Shown: one piece after another, positions 47,646 to 60,239 of the stretch
Layout of the letters: each line of letters starts with the position of its first letter
How positions within the stretch are numbered: the stretch's first letter is position 1
Origin: Glandiceps talaboti
Lineage: Eukaryota; Hemichordata; Enteropneusta; Spengelidae
Direction: 5' to 3'
DNA: 64,000 nucleotides
Assembly (NCBI RefSeq): GCF_964340395.1
Contig: NC_135567.1
Span: forward strand, 2,098,109-2,162,108
The notes under the pieces: model-generated
Seen by the model: only the letters and a program-made list of their open reading frames with translations
What the model was told of the DNA's origin: nothing
Database searches by the model: none
Made by a program: the position numbers and the translations under genes

Positions 47646-47940
47646 AGATTCAGTTAAATACTGTGAACCATCAGACACATCAGGATCTTTTGCGATGACA
47701 AAGCTGATGATGTGAAAGAGAATCCAGTTACCTTTACTTGAGGAATATTATATGACTTTGAACACGAGAACATGATAACAATGTTTCTACAGTAAAAGGT
47801 TACAGAACGTATCAATTACTTTTACATCTAAAAACGCCTATGTTTGACATTTGACCATACATTATCGTCTTGATATGCATTATTATGTCACCAAATATAT
47901 TGATGAGACTTAGAACTTTAGTCAATTAAAGTGTGCATTA
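47646..47940. other. Unique sequence between satellite and pseudo-exon
   Basis: No feature recognised. It would be intronic if the exon at 47942-48369 splices leftward. Confidence 0.4.
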
Positions 47941-47941
47941 C

Positions 47942-48369
47942 CTTTACAGTTCTTTGTTCCAGCTCCAGTACCAACAGTTGTACCGAAAGGTAGACAACCA
48001 AAGTCATTGATGTCATCTATATCATCAGTTGCAGTGAATAACAATGTACACGTGTGTATAGACTTCACAGTTGGTTGCATCTAGTGTTATGTCGATGGTT
48101 TGGACGGCAATGAAGGTTTTGACATCAGTGGAACCAGCTCTCACAGTAATCGCTGAAGTGAATGTCCTCTCCACAACAGTAGATTTTGTTATTCCACTGG
48201 CTTTAAAGTCAGCATTATAGGTAAAGTATACGCCAATCTTTGTGACGGGGTCGATCACTACTTCCTGGTACGGTTAACCCCAGGGTGATGCTGATAGTTT
48301 GTGCCGATCCACCAGATGTGTAGATTACACTGGTTGCATTGGAAATAGAGCTCGACGCAACTGACACAT
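47942..48369 (-). pseudogene. Phase-1 exon of an unrecognised extracellular domain (copy 1), two frameshifts
   Basis: Acceptor ...ttggacag at 48370 and donor gtaatg at 47941. Allowing for two single-base insertions the exon is about 142 codons, phase 1-1. Recognisable stretches are SVASSSISN, SAQTISITLGLT, DPVTKIGVYFTYNADF, TFTSAITV, IDITLDATNCEVYTHV and, near the end, NDFGCLPFGTTVGTG..TKNC. Thr/Val-rich alternation suggests a beta-sandwich extracellular module. I do not recognise the family. Frameshifts lie near 48262-48270 (between GSS and DPV) and near 48033 (ttattcac versus ttatcac in the paralogue). It is homologous to the exon at 49221-50289. Confidence 0.6.
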
Positions 48370-49215
48370 CTGTCCAAATAAAATCAATTTAAAACTATCA
48401 AAATGTCATTCAGATTGATTGAAGGACATAGTTAAAGTGTAACGTAATCTGATAAAATTATTGAGAAGATTTGGTGATGATAGCAAAGTAAAAATGTAAT
48501 ACAAATGTCAACTTTACCTTATGAATAGAGATTAACCCAACTACAGATATTACACACTGATATTTTGGATGGCCATAATCTAGGAAATTGTGTATGAGTT
48601 TGAGGTAAAAACGAGATAACTTACTGTTTCATTAGTCAATTAAAATTAAGAACAAAACATTCTCATTTACATCGTATAACATTCACGGGATGTCCCTATC
48701 ATCGTTGCGACGTGTGTCACTAGGTCTATTGCACATATATCGTACCCTTCTCACAGCTGGCCTACCTTCCTGACTATGTTCTACGGGTTCTGCTTCAACT
48801 AGAATCATCATGTGAAGTTTGACTTCTGTATTACCCTTTGACTAGTTTTGCTGTCAATAGAATCATTTTCACTGTCGGCATCTTGAAAAACACTTCAAGG
48901 GCTTTGTCCGTTTTAAAGTGTGCCAACGTTGCCATTTTTAAATCAATTTTGGTGAAACAAAATTGAATACGAAACTATAGAAATAACAGCGGCGAAACTA
49001 CCGAGTATGGCGCCATTAGGGTTGACCTCTGTCGTACACGTAAATGTAGGCTTGAGGAAACAACTAACAGACATGATATGAACAACCAACACAACGTAAT
49101 TACGATCGAATTACGATCTTGGCGAGTTTACGCGCCTCCCACAATCTGCCTGTTGGCGCAGAATGCGTCCTCCCGTTGTCAAAAATAACATGATATCAAC
49201 CTAATTGTTATTATT
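48370..49215. other. Intron-like non-coding sequence
   Basis: Between the two paralogous exons. No gene seen. Confidence 0.4.
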
Positions 49216-49220
49216 GAAAT

Positions 49221-50289
49221 AACCCTGACAGTCCTTTGTTGCAGCTTCAGTACCGACTGTTGTACCGAAAGGTAGACAACCAAAGTCATTGGTGTCATCT
49301 GTATCATCAGTTGCAGTGATAACAATACACACGTGTGTATAGGATTTACAGTTGCAGTGATAACAATACACACGTGTGTATAGGATTTACAGTTGCAGTG
49401 ATAACAATACACACGTGTGTATAGGATTTACAGTTGCAGTGATAACTACACACGTGTGTATAGGATTTACAGTTGCAGTGATAACAATACACACGTGTGT
49501 ATAGGATTTACAGTTGCAGTGATAACAATACACACGTGTGTATAGGATTTACAGTTGCAGTGATAACAATACACACGTGTGTATAGGATTTACAGTTGCA
49601 GTGATAACAATACACACGTGTGTATAGGATTTACAGTTGCAGTGATAACAATACACACGTGTATATAGGATTTACAGTTGCAGTGATAACAATACACACG
49701 TGTGTATAGGATTTACAGTTGCAGTGATAACAATACACACGTGTGTATAGGATTTACAGTTGCAGTGATAACAATACACACGAGTGTATAGGATTTACAG
49801 TTGCAGTGATAACAATACACACGTGTGTATAGGATTTACAGTTGCAGTGATAACAATACACACGAGTGTATAGGATTTACAGTTGCAGTGATAACAATAC
49901 ACACGTGTGTATAGGATTTACAGTTGCAGTGATAACAATACACACGTGTGTATAGGATTTACAGTTGCAGTGATAACAATACACACGTGTGTATAGGATT
50001 TACAGTTGGCTGCATCTATCGTTAAATCAATTACTTTATTAGCAATGTGAGTCTTAACATAAGTAGAACTTAATCGCTGGCGTGAAAGTCTCCACCACTG
50101 CAGTCGATTCATTTTTTATTCCGCTGGCTTTAAAGTTGACATTATTGCTAAAGTAGACGTCCATCTTTGTGACAGTTCCAGCATTACCTCCATATTCTGA
50201 TATTCCCAGTGTGATGGTGATGGTCTGTGCCGATCCAGTTGTGTAGGTTGTAGTAGGTACCTTAGATATGGAGGTAGACGCTAACTGAC
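49221..50289 (-). pseudogene. Paralogous domain exon (copy 2), disabled and expanded by a minisatellite
   Basis: Aligns with 47942-48369: TTYTTGSAQTITITLG, GTVTKMDVYFSNNVNFKASG and, at the far end, NDFGCLPFGTTVGTEAATKDC. The acceptor AG is changed to AA (ttggacaa before atgtgtcag), an 11-bp net deletion follows gcgatta (about 50070), and the middle contains about 17 copies of a 41-bp unit derived from the exon itself (TNCKSYTHVCIVITAT coding stretch). 41 is not a multiple of 3, so the frame is lost. The donor is the weak gttatt. Clearly non-functional. Confidence 0.7.
49320..50006. repeat. 41-bp minisatellite, about 17 copies, inside a pseudo-exon
   Basis: The unit tataggatttacagttgcag plus tgataacaatacacacgtgtg is repeated almost without change. 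Single-unit variants are a 2-bp loss near 49446 (gataactacac), cgtgtata near 49660, and cgagtgta at about 49781 and 49863. It is built from exon sequence present once in the paralogue at 48030-48075. Each unit contains the self-complementary ACACACGTGTGT. Confidence 0.97.
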
Positions 50290-50294
50290 ACATT

Positions 50295-50715
50295 TGTCCA
50301 AATAAAATAAATGTAAATTATCAAAACGTCGCTCAGATCAATTGAAAAAAAATAGTTGAAGTTCATTATAATCTTCTAAGTTTAGTGAGACTTTTGGTAG
50401 TGATATAAAAGTGCCAATGTTTGATTTTATCTTATGAATAGAGAGTTACTCAACAAAGGACAAGTTTTATGATATCAATATGACTTCAAAACACGTAACC
50501 TAAATCCAAGAATGGGCAAAGGTCAAAGTATGCTTGAATAGATTTAAAACATAAACATGTGCAAAGACAGAACTGGCTTCTATGATATACCATATTGCAT
50601 TAACATTAATTAGTTGAAAATAATGTTTAAACAATTGTTAACAGCCTTAGACGACTGACTGGTAATTAAGGTATAATGGTTTCGATTTTGTTTTGTTTAG
50701 AAGATTGTGCAAAAC
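50295..50715. other. Non-coding
   Basis: Nothing recognised. Confidence 0.4.
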
Positions 50716-50717
50716 AC

Positions 50718-50918
50718 CAGCCAACCAACCAACGAACCAACCAACCAACCAACCAACAAACAACCTACCAACCAACCAACCAACCAGCTAACCAACCAAC
50801 CAACCAACCAACCAACCAACCAACCAACCAACCAATCAACCAAGCAAACCAACCAACAAACAAACAAACAAACAAACAAATAAACAAACAAACAAACAAA
50901 CAAACAAATAAATAAATA
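50718..50918. repeat. (CCAA)n(CAAA)n microsatellite
   Basis: About 30 CCAA units with scattered variants, then CAAA and TAAA units. Open Gln/Pro/Thr frames are artefacts. Confidence 0.95.
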
Positions 50919-50924
50919 GACATT

Positions 50925-53500
50925 TGATCACTCCTAACTCATTTTGTAAGTGATATGATAGTATAATTACTAGGAACGGTAGAACTGGTAACTTTGAAAC
51001 CAGCATTCAACTTTTTTTAGTAAATGAACATCTATTTCTTTAGCAAGGGACAAATAAATGACAGTAGTCACGTGACCACAAGGTAGGTGTGATTGTTAAA
51101 CTACTCACCCAGTCGTCACTATACAGGTGACTTAACATTGGTTCATACAATACATCCCACTCACAAATAGAATTGATAAGTGTGTACTATTACCTAGGCA
51201 ATTCTTTGTAAGACCTATAGTAATAAAATTATCGCCTGGCATGATTTGTATTCTCAACAGGTGGTTTCGAAGGACATACGTTACAATTGACGGCTACAAT
51301 ACTTAAGATGAATGTCCACTATAACTCAAGTTTTCCTAAACTACCTGTCAATATCTCATAAACTCTAAATAAGTAAACTCAAAGTTTAAACTTCAGGTCA
51401 TACTATCATAGCAAGGAAATGAGTTATATATTAACCATCGGCTGTCATCAAATGAGGTTACGCAAATAAAATATATAGGTCTCTCCATTCAAGCCGGATT
51501 GGTGTACAAGTACTGAGATACAACAACAAGGAGAACGTAAAGAACCATGACTATATGTGTCAACCAATGCTTCTAAATAAAAAGTGTTTTCATTTGAACA
51601 GGTGCATCTTATTTTGACTCTTTGGATACATTACATATGTAAACAACAACGCAGGAACAACTTGTTTATTTGTTCATTACATATACCCTACATTGTATAT
51701 TTCAAAATCAACTGTGGAATTTTGCAAATATCACTCTGAAACTTCTCTTGAAAAGTGCTACAATTGTAAACCAATAGAAGTTTCACAATCACGATTATTG
51801 ATATATGAATAATATTATGGACAGTATTTTAGCTGATCATAAAATATAAAATTAGTTTGATTGCTATCACAGTATCATAATATTGTTGTCCATAATAGCA
51901 ATATTTTCTATGAGTCTTTTAACAAACAAATCGCCTAGAAAGGGAAACGTTTCATGTAATACATGGTATTTTAAATTCAGACATGAGGCCTTGTAATGCA
52001 TTAAACATATAACTATAAATTCAGACATTAATCTTACAAATTACAATATGAGTCATAGAATGTGTGCAGTTTAAATTTGAGCTACAAAATTCCATTGTAT
52101 AGCAATGTCGTCATAGTTTCGAATCAGTGCAATATCAAGTACATAATCTATAATAAGTAATGATAAATTATATAGACGGAATGATTATGGCATCTTGGGT
52201 TTGTTACAAGCTAAATGTTGCACAGTGATCGCGACACTGTACATCGTGTTTATCCAAAAATAGAATATTGTTCCTACAGACGTATACATGCATATTGCGA
52301 AACAACTGAACTTGATATAATGTAATGTTCGTCTTCCTATTGTGTGAAACTTAGTCATACAAAGTGATCACGTGAATTTGTCATGTTGCAAGCACGCCTA
52401 CCTGGATGTCACCTTTGACCTGTCCTCACCCTTTGTTCTGACAACTCAGATTTACTTTAACCAGCCTTTAACGAAACAACTACATGAATTCATGCACATT
52501 CTGTATGACACTAAAAAATCACCCACATCACAAAAAAAACCTGACAACTACTTTACAAAATCCCTTTCAATGATGAGAAAGTTATTTACGTGTAATATAT
52601 ATCACATTGTGCAACTTTGAACAGTAAACTAAAACATGAGTTTAAAATCACTCTATAGTAACTAGAGATTTTATTCAATGTTAATTACAGGTTGATTCAT
52701 TTATAATTTGATAACGATGTCACTGATATTTTTGGCTGCAATAAAATTATTATGTATTTGTCTCTCATTCACAAACTTTGCCTAGCTGATTTGCTAGAGA
52801 ACCGACTACTACCAGGGATGAAAAAAACATGTCCCGATAAATACAATAAAACGTGTGTTATGTGTGCAAGTTTGTCTATCTGTTTTGATCGAGATCTGAC
52901 TGCTACCTGTTGATACAGTCCAAGTAAATATAATGGCGTATAATTTTTCATATAAAACAAATATATTCAGATTGTTTAGATCTGTCCATGTAACGTGAGA
53001 TTTTACTATATAAATCATTCAACCAATAATCACCCAGTATAGTCGACATGTATTGACATACCATACATATTTGTTGATCAGAGGCTACGTGCACCTGATC
53101 AAAAGAAAACATGATATATGTTTGTGTCGCTTGTAAACAAAACTATGCTCTTTAATTTAGAAGAACTTGGTACCCAACTTAAACCGTGTCATCGACATTA
53201 TTCATGGCGGCGTCTGTAATTTAGTAAATGTATTCTAATGTGACCTTTCCTTGACTTGTGTTAACAGTAAAAAAATATTTAAATGGACATTTTCTTGCGA
53301 GGTCAGATCTAGTCACTACCGGATATAGATATTGGAGTATAGACTGGTGATCGGCTCTAAACATTACATATTATAATAACAATAGAACGAATTTATAATG
53401 TGCCTGTTCTTGGAAGAGCTCCAGGCACAAACACAGAGTTACTAACAAAATGAATGGATACAGAGTAACTATTTGAAAAGTTGCAAGGATATGTATAGAG
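50925..53500. other. Non-coding; one DR1-like element
   Basis: No gene recognised. TCACCTTTGACCT at 52409-52421 is a DR1-like nuclear-receptor half-site pair (minus strand AGGTCAAAGGTGA), one base from the AGGTCA.AGGTCA ideal, but without the flanking GATGAATAG/TATA block found at the promoter copies. Confidence 0.4.
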
Positions 53501-53503
53501 AAG

Positions 53504-53750
53504 TGTGTGAGTGAGTGAGTGAGTGAGTGAGTGAGTGAGTGAGTGAGTGAGTTGAGTTAGTGAGTGAGTGAGTGAGTGAGTGAGTGAGTGAGTGAGTGAG
53601 TTGAGTGAGTGAGTGAGTGAGTGAGTGAGTGAGTGAGTGAGTGAGTGAGTGAGTGAGTGAGTGAGTGAGTGAGTGACTGAGTGAGTGAGTGAGTGAGTGA
53701 GTGAGTGAGTGAGTGAGTGACTGAGTGAGTGAGTGACTGAGTGACTGAGA
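53504..53750. repeat. (GAGT)n microsatellite
   Basis: About 60 tetramer units with a few gttgagt and gact variants. Confidence 0.95.
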
Positions 53751-53754
53751 GTTA

Positions 53755-56700
53755 ATATTTAAATACTAGGTAAGTTTAAGGGTAGAGGAATGTTTAGAGT
53801 GTGAGTGATGAAGACTGTTAAACGAATATATAATAATACAATTAATGTTACGATTGGTCGGTAAATGTGTTATTATGTGTGGGGAGGACTGATTGAAATT
53901 GAAGGAGAAGTATAACAAAATGAATGCTCACTTCTTAGTACTACATATCAAAGTTATTTTATAGTGCTTGGTTGTTGTCTAGTATTTATTGCATTGTACA
54001 GTGTGTCTACAAACATTTTGATGTTACCTTTCCGTGTTCAATAGGTGATCACAGTATTCCACTTTAAATTGGATTTATTGCTTGCATTGTCAGACATGGA
54101 AACTATTAGGAAATAATGCAGTCTTAAAGACATTAAACAAAATTTTGTAATACCAGATTCACCGAACACTTGATTAATAATATTCTTAAAATATCCACTA
54201 CGAAATGAACAATATGTTTATATATTCTTTCAATTATTATGAATATCTCTTTTGCTTAATTTAATGAATGTGGGTGGGTGCACAAAAGCAGGACCTTTCT
54301 ATTATATTATAGTTTTAATGTTGTATGAGTAATTTGGACACTGTAGAGAAATTTGACATTTAAAGAAATTTTATTTTAAAGAAATCCAGAGAAAAACATA
54401 CTTTTAGCTATAGAAGATCACGTGCTATGACCTGAGTTTAAGCGCTGGTTTAAAGATATTTTATTTATAACAGACAATCTTCTTTTCCATCAGTTCAAGT
54501 CTCCTATGCATATAATAAAGTCATATTACAACTGTACATAATTATGGATTACATTATGCATTTATACTTTCATCCATTGTAAATGTGACAATGTTGACAT
54601 CCTCCAAACATGTACTTCATTTTTAATGATCTGATCAAGTTTAGATATTTGTTGTGAAAATTCATGTTTACAAAATATAGTGCTTTGGATATTTATTAGC
54701 ACAATTTATTTGTATATTAATGCATAGATTCAAATGAAAATTGCCCATGTTGTGAGAAATCAAGTTATACGTAAAAAAACAATATCCAGTACTACAGTAA
54801 ACACGGTGAAACCTTTAAGTGATAAACATTAGTTTACACAATGGTTTTAGTGGTCTGACCTTTACTATCACAATATTAAACAAGACAGAAAGTATTTATT
54901 TCAGCTACTGAATTGGTGAATGGTTTCCCCTTTTGTATTAGATGAATATGTTTGGCACGTGGCCTGTCAGTAGGTTGTAATGGCTGATATATTTTTATCC
55001 TTTTGTTGAACCTTTAGTAGGAGGAATAACAACTTCAGTATTCTTGTACAAAGTACTCCTACAACGTGTGTCAAAAATAGCACACTATGCGAGAATAGGA
55101 AGTTTTTCACGTTTTGCATTGCAACCTGTATTTTTACTTTACTTTCTCAGTAAATTAACAAATACAACGTTACAGACGTAATAAAAGATTCGAAATTATA
55201 AAACTTGGTTATCAGGTCAATAAAATAATTATTTGCCGAAAGTGGAAAGTGTTCATCAGGTTGTCAAAAGTACAATTACATATCCTGATGATATCAGTCA
55301 TAGTGAATATATTGTAAATTGCGTGCTTTGTAAGTCGCTCAATTCATTCTTCATTATTAATACTGAATGATTTGATTATGATTATGATTATGACGTGTGT
55401 CTTCTAAGATTATACTAAAATTAGAATCATACCAGTGTGTGTAAATGTTAGCAATTTTAAAATTATATTCTGTTTCAAAGAATGAATTGAAAACAGTTTT
55501 AATTATTAATTGACTTTTAAGTACAGACGTCTTCATTTGGGTTCAACATATCGGCAGTTGTAAAACTAATCGCATGAGTTCCTAGTATTTGGGGACAAAT
55601 ACGACAATTTGCACTGAAACAGTCAGCATCAAATGATGAATGAATCTAAAGGGATGGAACAGAGAGCTAAGCGAGGAATAATTTACAATGAGCTGATTGT
55701 TCCCGAGTCACCTTTGACATGACTGTTTGTTCATGAGCATCCAGTATATTTTAACAGCTGTGAGTTCAGAACAATTGCAGTATACTGTGTGTTCAAAAAA
55801 TTTCCAGAACTTAACAAGAAGTTTAAAAACAACTATTTGTATCATATAAATCACATCTGAATGCAGTCAGACCATCAAGATGTGTTATTTTGACATGTAT
55901 GTATATATATACCGACAGAAGCAAACAGAACTGCCTGTTCTGGTGGAATGATATGTAGTGTCTTTTCGAAACTTTATGCATTATAATGTTTTTGTGTAAT
56001 GTTAACGAATGAAATATTGTTTTCACGAATATCTGCTTCAGTGTCATGCGTATGGAAATGTTGCCATGGACACTCTAACAAACCTATATTTCATTGCAGA
56101 CGTTTGCATTTTTCATGGAGTAATTTTCACCAGGTAGACACGGGTGTCTTGCTGGTAAGCCAGATTCAATATGGTGATCGGAATTTGGACAGTATAAAAC
56201 ATGCGATATAAATTGGTAATGTTTCTAAACAAACAAACAAAAAGTAGCTCAGCATGACATACATATCACATGACCACTGACTGTTCATTTGTTTAAATGC
56301 AAGGCTTCCCTTACTAGGTTACCCCTCCAAAACATAGAAGGTAGTCGTGCTCCATATACTCCTGACTGGCTGTAATAACTAACCATTCTGTACCTTTTCT
56401 GACGACTAAAACTGAATTTTAAATGTAAATGGTATGAAATTTCATGTGAACATATAGGCATAACGGAAATATAATACATGACATGTACTACATTTATTTC
56501 GATCTTGAAATTTTAGAAAATAAGTTGCATTATAAAATTAATGATAATTTCCAAGCAACAAATTCGAAAACGTAAGCCTAGAAAGCATGATCAGCATCTT
56601 ATCCGTGTTAATGATTTATGTCATTGACTATATTTTAAAAGTATTTTTGTAACAGTGGGTGATGTAAACCATTACCAAAGTAAGTGTGTTATATTACAAA

Positions 56701-57560
56701 TTATGAAGATAAAATTTCATTTTTATATGCACAATAAATATATGCATTTTGACATTATGAAGAAAATACATTGAAGTTTAAATTTGCGAAAGAAAAGTCG
56801 AAGGAATTGCATTTTACAATATAGTATATCTATAGTGTAGTAGTTTACTTACAAGATATATATCTATCACTCATTGTACTTCTAACAAACACACACTTGG
56901 TGGGATGGTAAAAGAATAAGCAATGGTTTTTACCTAAACCCAAATCAATGACTGTAATTCAGATGTTACTGTCTTCATGAATGTTTGATTGATTTTATAT
57001 AGAATATGATTGTCTGACATATTGTCAATTTTAAAAGTAGCAGGTAATTTAATACAACTAGATAGAAACTATTACAACAAGGGGTCGGAAGGGTCAGGTC
57101 AGGAAGGTTATTGCCCCCTCTCCCGCATTGAAACTCTTTGAAACTTTTGGACCCTAAAGCATGCGATGTGATGTTATATTCACGTGTTACTAGATCTTAC
57201 TACTGGTTATTCTAGATCCAAATTCCAGGAAATGTAAATGCTGTAGGCATTTTTGGATAAAAGGTGGACGGCAGCTTTAATAGTATATCACATTGTATAT
57301 CCAGACACTTCCTCTGGCCCGCTGAGCTATTTCTGTTAAAGTCATGGGTATGCACATACCTAATTGACATTATGTCGTATATAACAAAAACCATATGTTC
57401 CAGATGTGAGTATAACTTATCCAACAAACAACGATGTTATATCTGAAACGTTTCGACGACTTGATTCGATGTAATGCAGTCCACCTCGTGCAATGCTGTC
57501 TGCACTGATCAATTGCAGACTTTGTTTGTAACGTGAATTAACCACCAAGAACTGTAGTGT
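53755..57560. other. Non-coding
   Basis: AT-rich DNA with no gene recognised. A TCACCTTTGACA motif lies at 55708-55719. Short open stretches near 55823-56479 have no recognisable features. Confidence 0.45.
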
Positions 57561-57660
57561 TTAAATGACAGTAAGACAAGCCTGACTGATGTCCACATGA
57601 ATGGAAACTATGTCAGTAATTCTCTGCTTAACTATTCATTGTCAGGTGACCTTTGACATT
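57560..57660 (-). promoter_or_regulatory. Decayed promoter-like copy with DR1-like site
   Basis: TGTCAAAGGTCA (57658-57647, minus) with the aatgaatagtt block next to it, and further down an atcagtcaggcttgtc phrase that aligns with the TATA region of 60535 (tatcagtcaagcatgtc). The TATA itself is replaced (gacatcag). Probably a degenerate member of the promoter family. Confidence 0.35.
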
Positions 57661-58885
57661 CGATTCTTAACAAGCATCCGGTAATTATTCAAAGGTGTTA
57701 AGAAAGCACATCAGTAAAATACCACACAGTCTGACTTTTGATAAGTTACTGATAGTAATCAAGTCGTGAAAAATATATATATATTTTTCATAATCTTGGA
57801 ACACACGTCAACTAGGTTAGTCACAGCAGTCACAAGTAGGTAATGTCCAGACAAATTAGACAAAAGAACATGGACAAATAATCAATCGAGGAAAATTAAT
57901 CAAGATATAAATATATTATGGGAAGAGAGATTTTACATCCAGAAATCCACACGTCTTCGTAGGTACCATTAGTATAGTCAACAGAGAACAAAGGGACGGT
58001 AAGACAAGCTTGAGTAATTTTACTGACGTTTGAATAGAAAGGTGAGTCTGCAATTCTATGACATGTTATTTTTAGTCTTATTGATGTCGTCTGCTGAATA
58101 TGTCGGTACTGTATACATTGTGTACGTACTCTGATTTACATATGGCGTGAATAGATACACTAGACTATAACCGACGAATTGACGTGGCAACCTAAATGGG
58201 TCACATGTAGGTAAAACAGGTTTTATCTCCGTACCTTTTATTGTGCTTAGTTTTAGCGTGGCAACAGAAGGGTGAGGCTGACTTTGTGTCAGTAGAGTGT
58301 GTTATGCTTAGTTGAGACAGGTAGGATATTTACATAAATCATACATCAGGTGACATCTCACATGACATCAGGGGACATCTCACGTGTGCTTTCCCAGATG
58401 ACAAGATATTATGTCCTAATTAAACTAAAAGGTTCATTCAATTATATATCTACCTGATTGCCACCCAATGCTCACATATTTGTGTATTCATTGTCTAATT
58501 ACAGTAAATACAGTCATTTAATCTGATGAACATTTTTGGTCACAATCATCAAATTAAGTTTATTGGACTTCTTCATTATAGTTCATGTCTGTAAATGTTG
58601 ACAACCCATGTTTTTGAGATTTGTCAGTACAACTCAACTTCACTGTAAATTATATGAAAAACCTTACACAAATATATAATTCTTGTTATAAAGTGGTATG
58701 ATTTTTGCCTTTAAGATTTTCAATTCTATTGAAAACTTTATTCAATGAAGTCTCTGCGGATTGCTTGGATTTCATGCTTTGGTATCAGTGAATAAAAAAA
58801 AATAACTTGTGCATGCATAGCTTATTGAGTCAACGTTTAGATATCAAGAAGTACACATGGATAACCCATAAACACAAACAAGAAA
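57660..58885. other. Non-coding
   Basis: A gacaagcttgag phrase near 58005 again resembles the promoter-copy sequence. Nothing else recognised. Confidence 0.4.
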
Positions 58886-58889
58886 ACGA

Positions 58890-58907
58890 ACAGATGAACA
58901 AACAAAC

Positions 58908-58965
<58 letters not shown>

Positions 58966-59056
58966 CAATCAATCAATCAAACAAACACAAACAAACAAAT
59001 AAACAAACAAGCGAGCAAACAAACAAACAAACAAACCAGCGAACCAACCAACAAAG
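58890..59056. repeat. (ACAA)n(CAA)n(AATC)n(CAAA)n compound microsatellite
   Basis: A CAA run of about 17 units flanked by tetranucleotide runs. The poly-Asn frame across it is a repeat artefact. Confidence 0.95.
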
Positions 59057-59087
59057 AATAAAACACAATAGTATATCCAGTATACTT

Positions 59088-59273
59088 ATATATAATCCCA
59101 TGAAATCAATGTTAGTTTTACGTCATAATGCTCCGAGTATGATTTCGCGGACTAATACAAATTCGAGCTGGTAGGCTCATAAAGAGTTATGAGCCATGAT
59201 AATTTGTAGTCCGTGGAATCATACGTCAGAGCATCATACGTAAAACTAACATTGATTTCATGGGATTATATAT
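59088..59273. mobile_element. Fold-back MITE, about 186 bp
   Basis: Terminal inverted arms start atataatcccatgaaatcaa and end with its reverse complement. The arms (about 75 bp) match with a handful of differences, such as tacgtcataatgctccg versus tacgtatgatgctctg. The centre holds a second small hairpin, GGCTCATAA.AGAG.TTATGAGCC (59173-59194). Short palindromic, non-coding, TA-rich borders: typical of a MITE. The phrase aaagagttatgagccatgataat recurs at 61035-61057, so at least a fragment of another copy is nearby. Confidence 0.8.
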
Positions 59274-59279
59274 TTATCA

Positions 59280-60235
59280 CATAACTAAGTATTTCCCCGT
59301 ATTTTTCTAAAATTTTAAATCGTATTTTACGAAAACTGCATCATTTCATCGCACTATATTCTTCATCGCGTATTAAAAAAATGGCACCTGACGGCTATGC
59401 AAATTACATAATCGCGTGACCTGTCGCGAGGTCAAGCTTACCATATGTATGGTATCGGTCATACTGTTGTGTGGTTTCTCAACCAAAATTATCGGTTATA
59501 ACCTTGCGATGTGCATGTAATATCGAATTTAGTTTAAAACGTAAGTAGAACTGTCTGAATACGACTTCTGTGCCGTCATTTTAATCATATTTTCTCGGGT
59601 TGTGTAAGTTCGGAGATCTGAGCTCGACGGAAAACCGGAAGTAAGCTTGCGGGCTGCTACATCGATCTACGTGATTTTTAAATAGAATAAAATGTATCAA
59701 ATAAAAATAAAAGGACTTCTACGTATCAAACTCATGTCATCCAAGGAGATATGTAACGTAATGTATGCATTTACGTTTTGAAAGCACATAATTATTATGA
59801 TAAACTTGATCATAGCGTGGGATTGACACGAACACTCGAACAGTACGGAGAAAAAATAGTTCGGTAGAACAGGGGTGATATGCTCTGAAATCACCCCTGT
59901 TTGACGTCACACAGTAGAAAATATGCACGTATTTATGTGATAATTATATTTACAATTGAGAATGAATAATTCATAATTGCAATAAAACGTAGTTTATGAA
60001 ATAATGTGAATGTATGTATTGTCTGTATATTGATGTCACGTACATCATGTGACAGAGTGACTTCTTAAACACTGACTCCTAGTTACCATTAGCAAACCCA
60101 CTGACTTGTTACCATTAATGATAGCATAGTGTTAACACTAAGACAATATAACATCCTAACGTCAACATAAACATATCAGTTAGACAGATAGGTATACTTA
60201 TTTGGAATTACCATGTTTGTTTTTAATAAAGAAAG
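59280..60235. other. Non-coding
   Basis: Locally GC-richer around 59390-59650 (cgcgtgacctgtcgcgaggtc). No gene identified. A short inverted pair (acaggggtgat / atcacccctgt) is at 59868-59900. Confidence 0.4.
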
Positions 60236-60239
60236 TGAC

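Noticed and set aside
47699-47730. CTGATGA..GAAA phrase near the satellite end
   Set aside because: Only three bases separate the boxes, so no stem II can form.
50697-50915. Leu/Val/Trp/Cys-rich or Gln/Pro/Thr-rich frames
   Set aside because: Both are translations of (CCAA)n(CAAA)n on either strand.
58807-59061. Poly-Asn protein
   Set aside because: Translation of (CAA)n/(CAAA)n.
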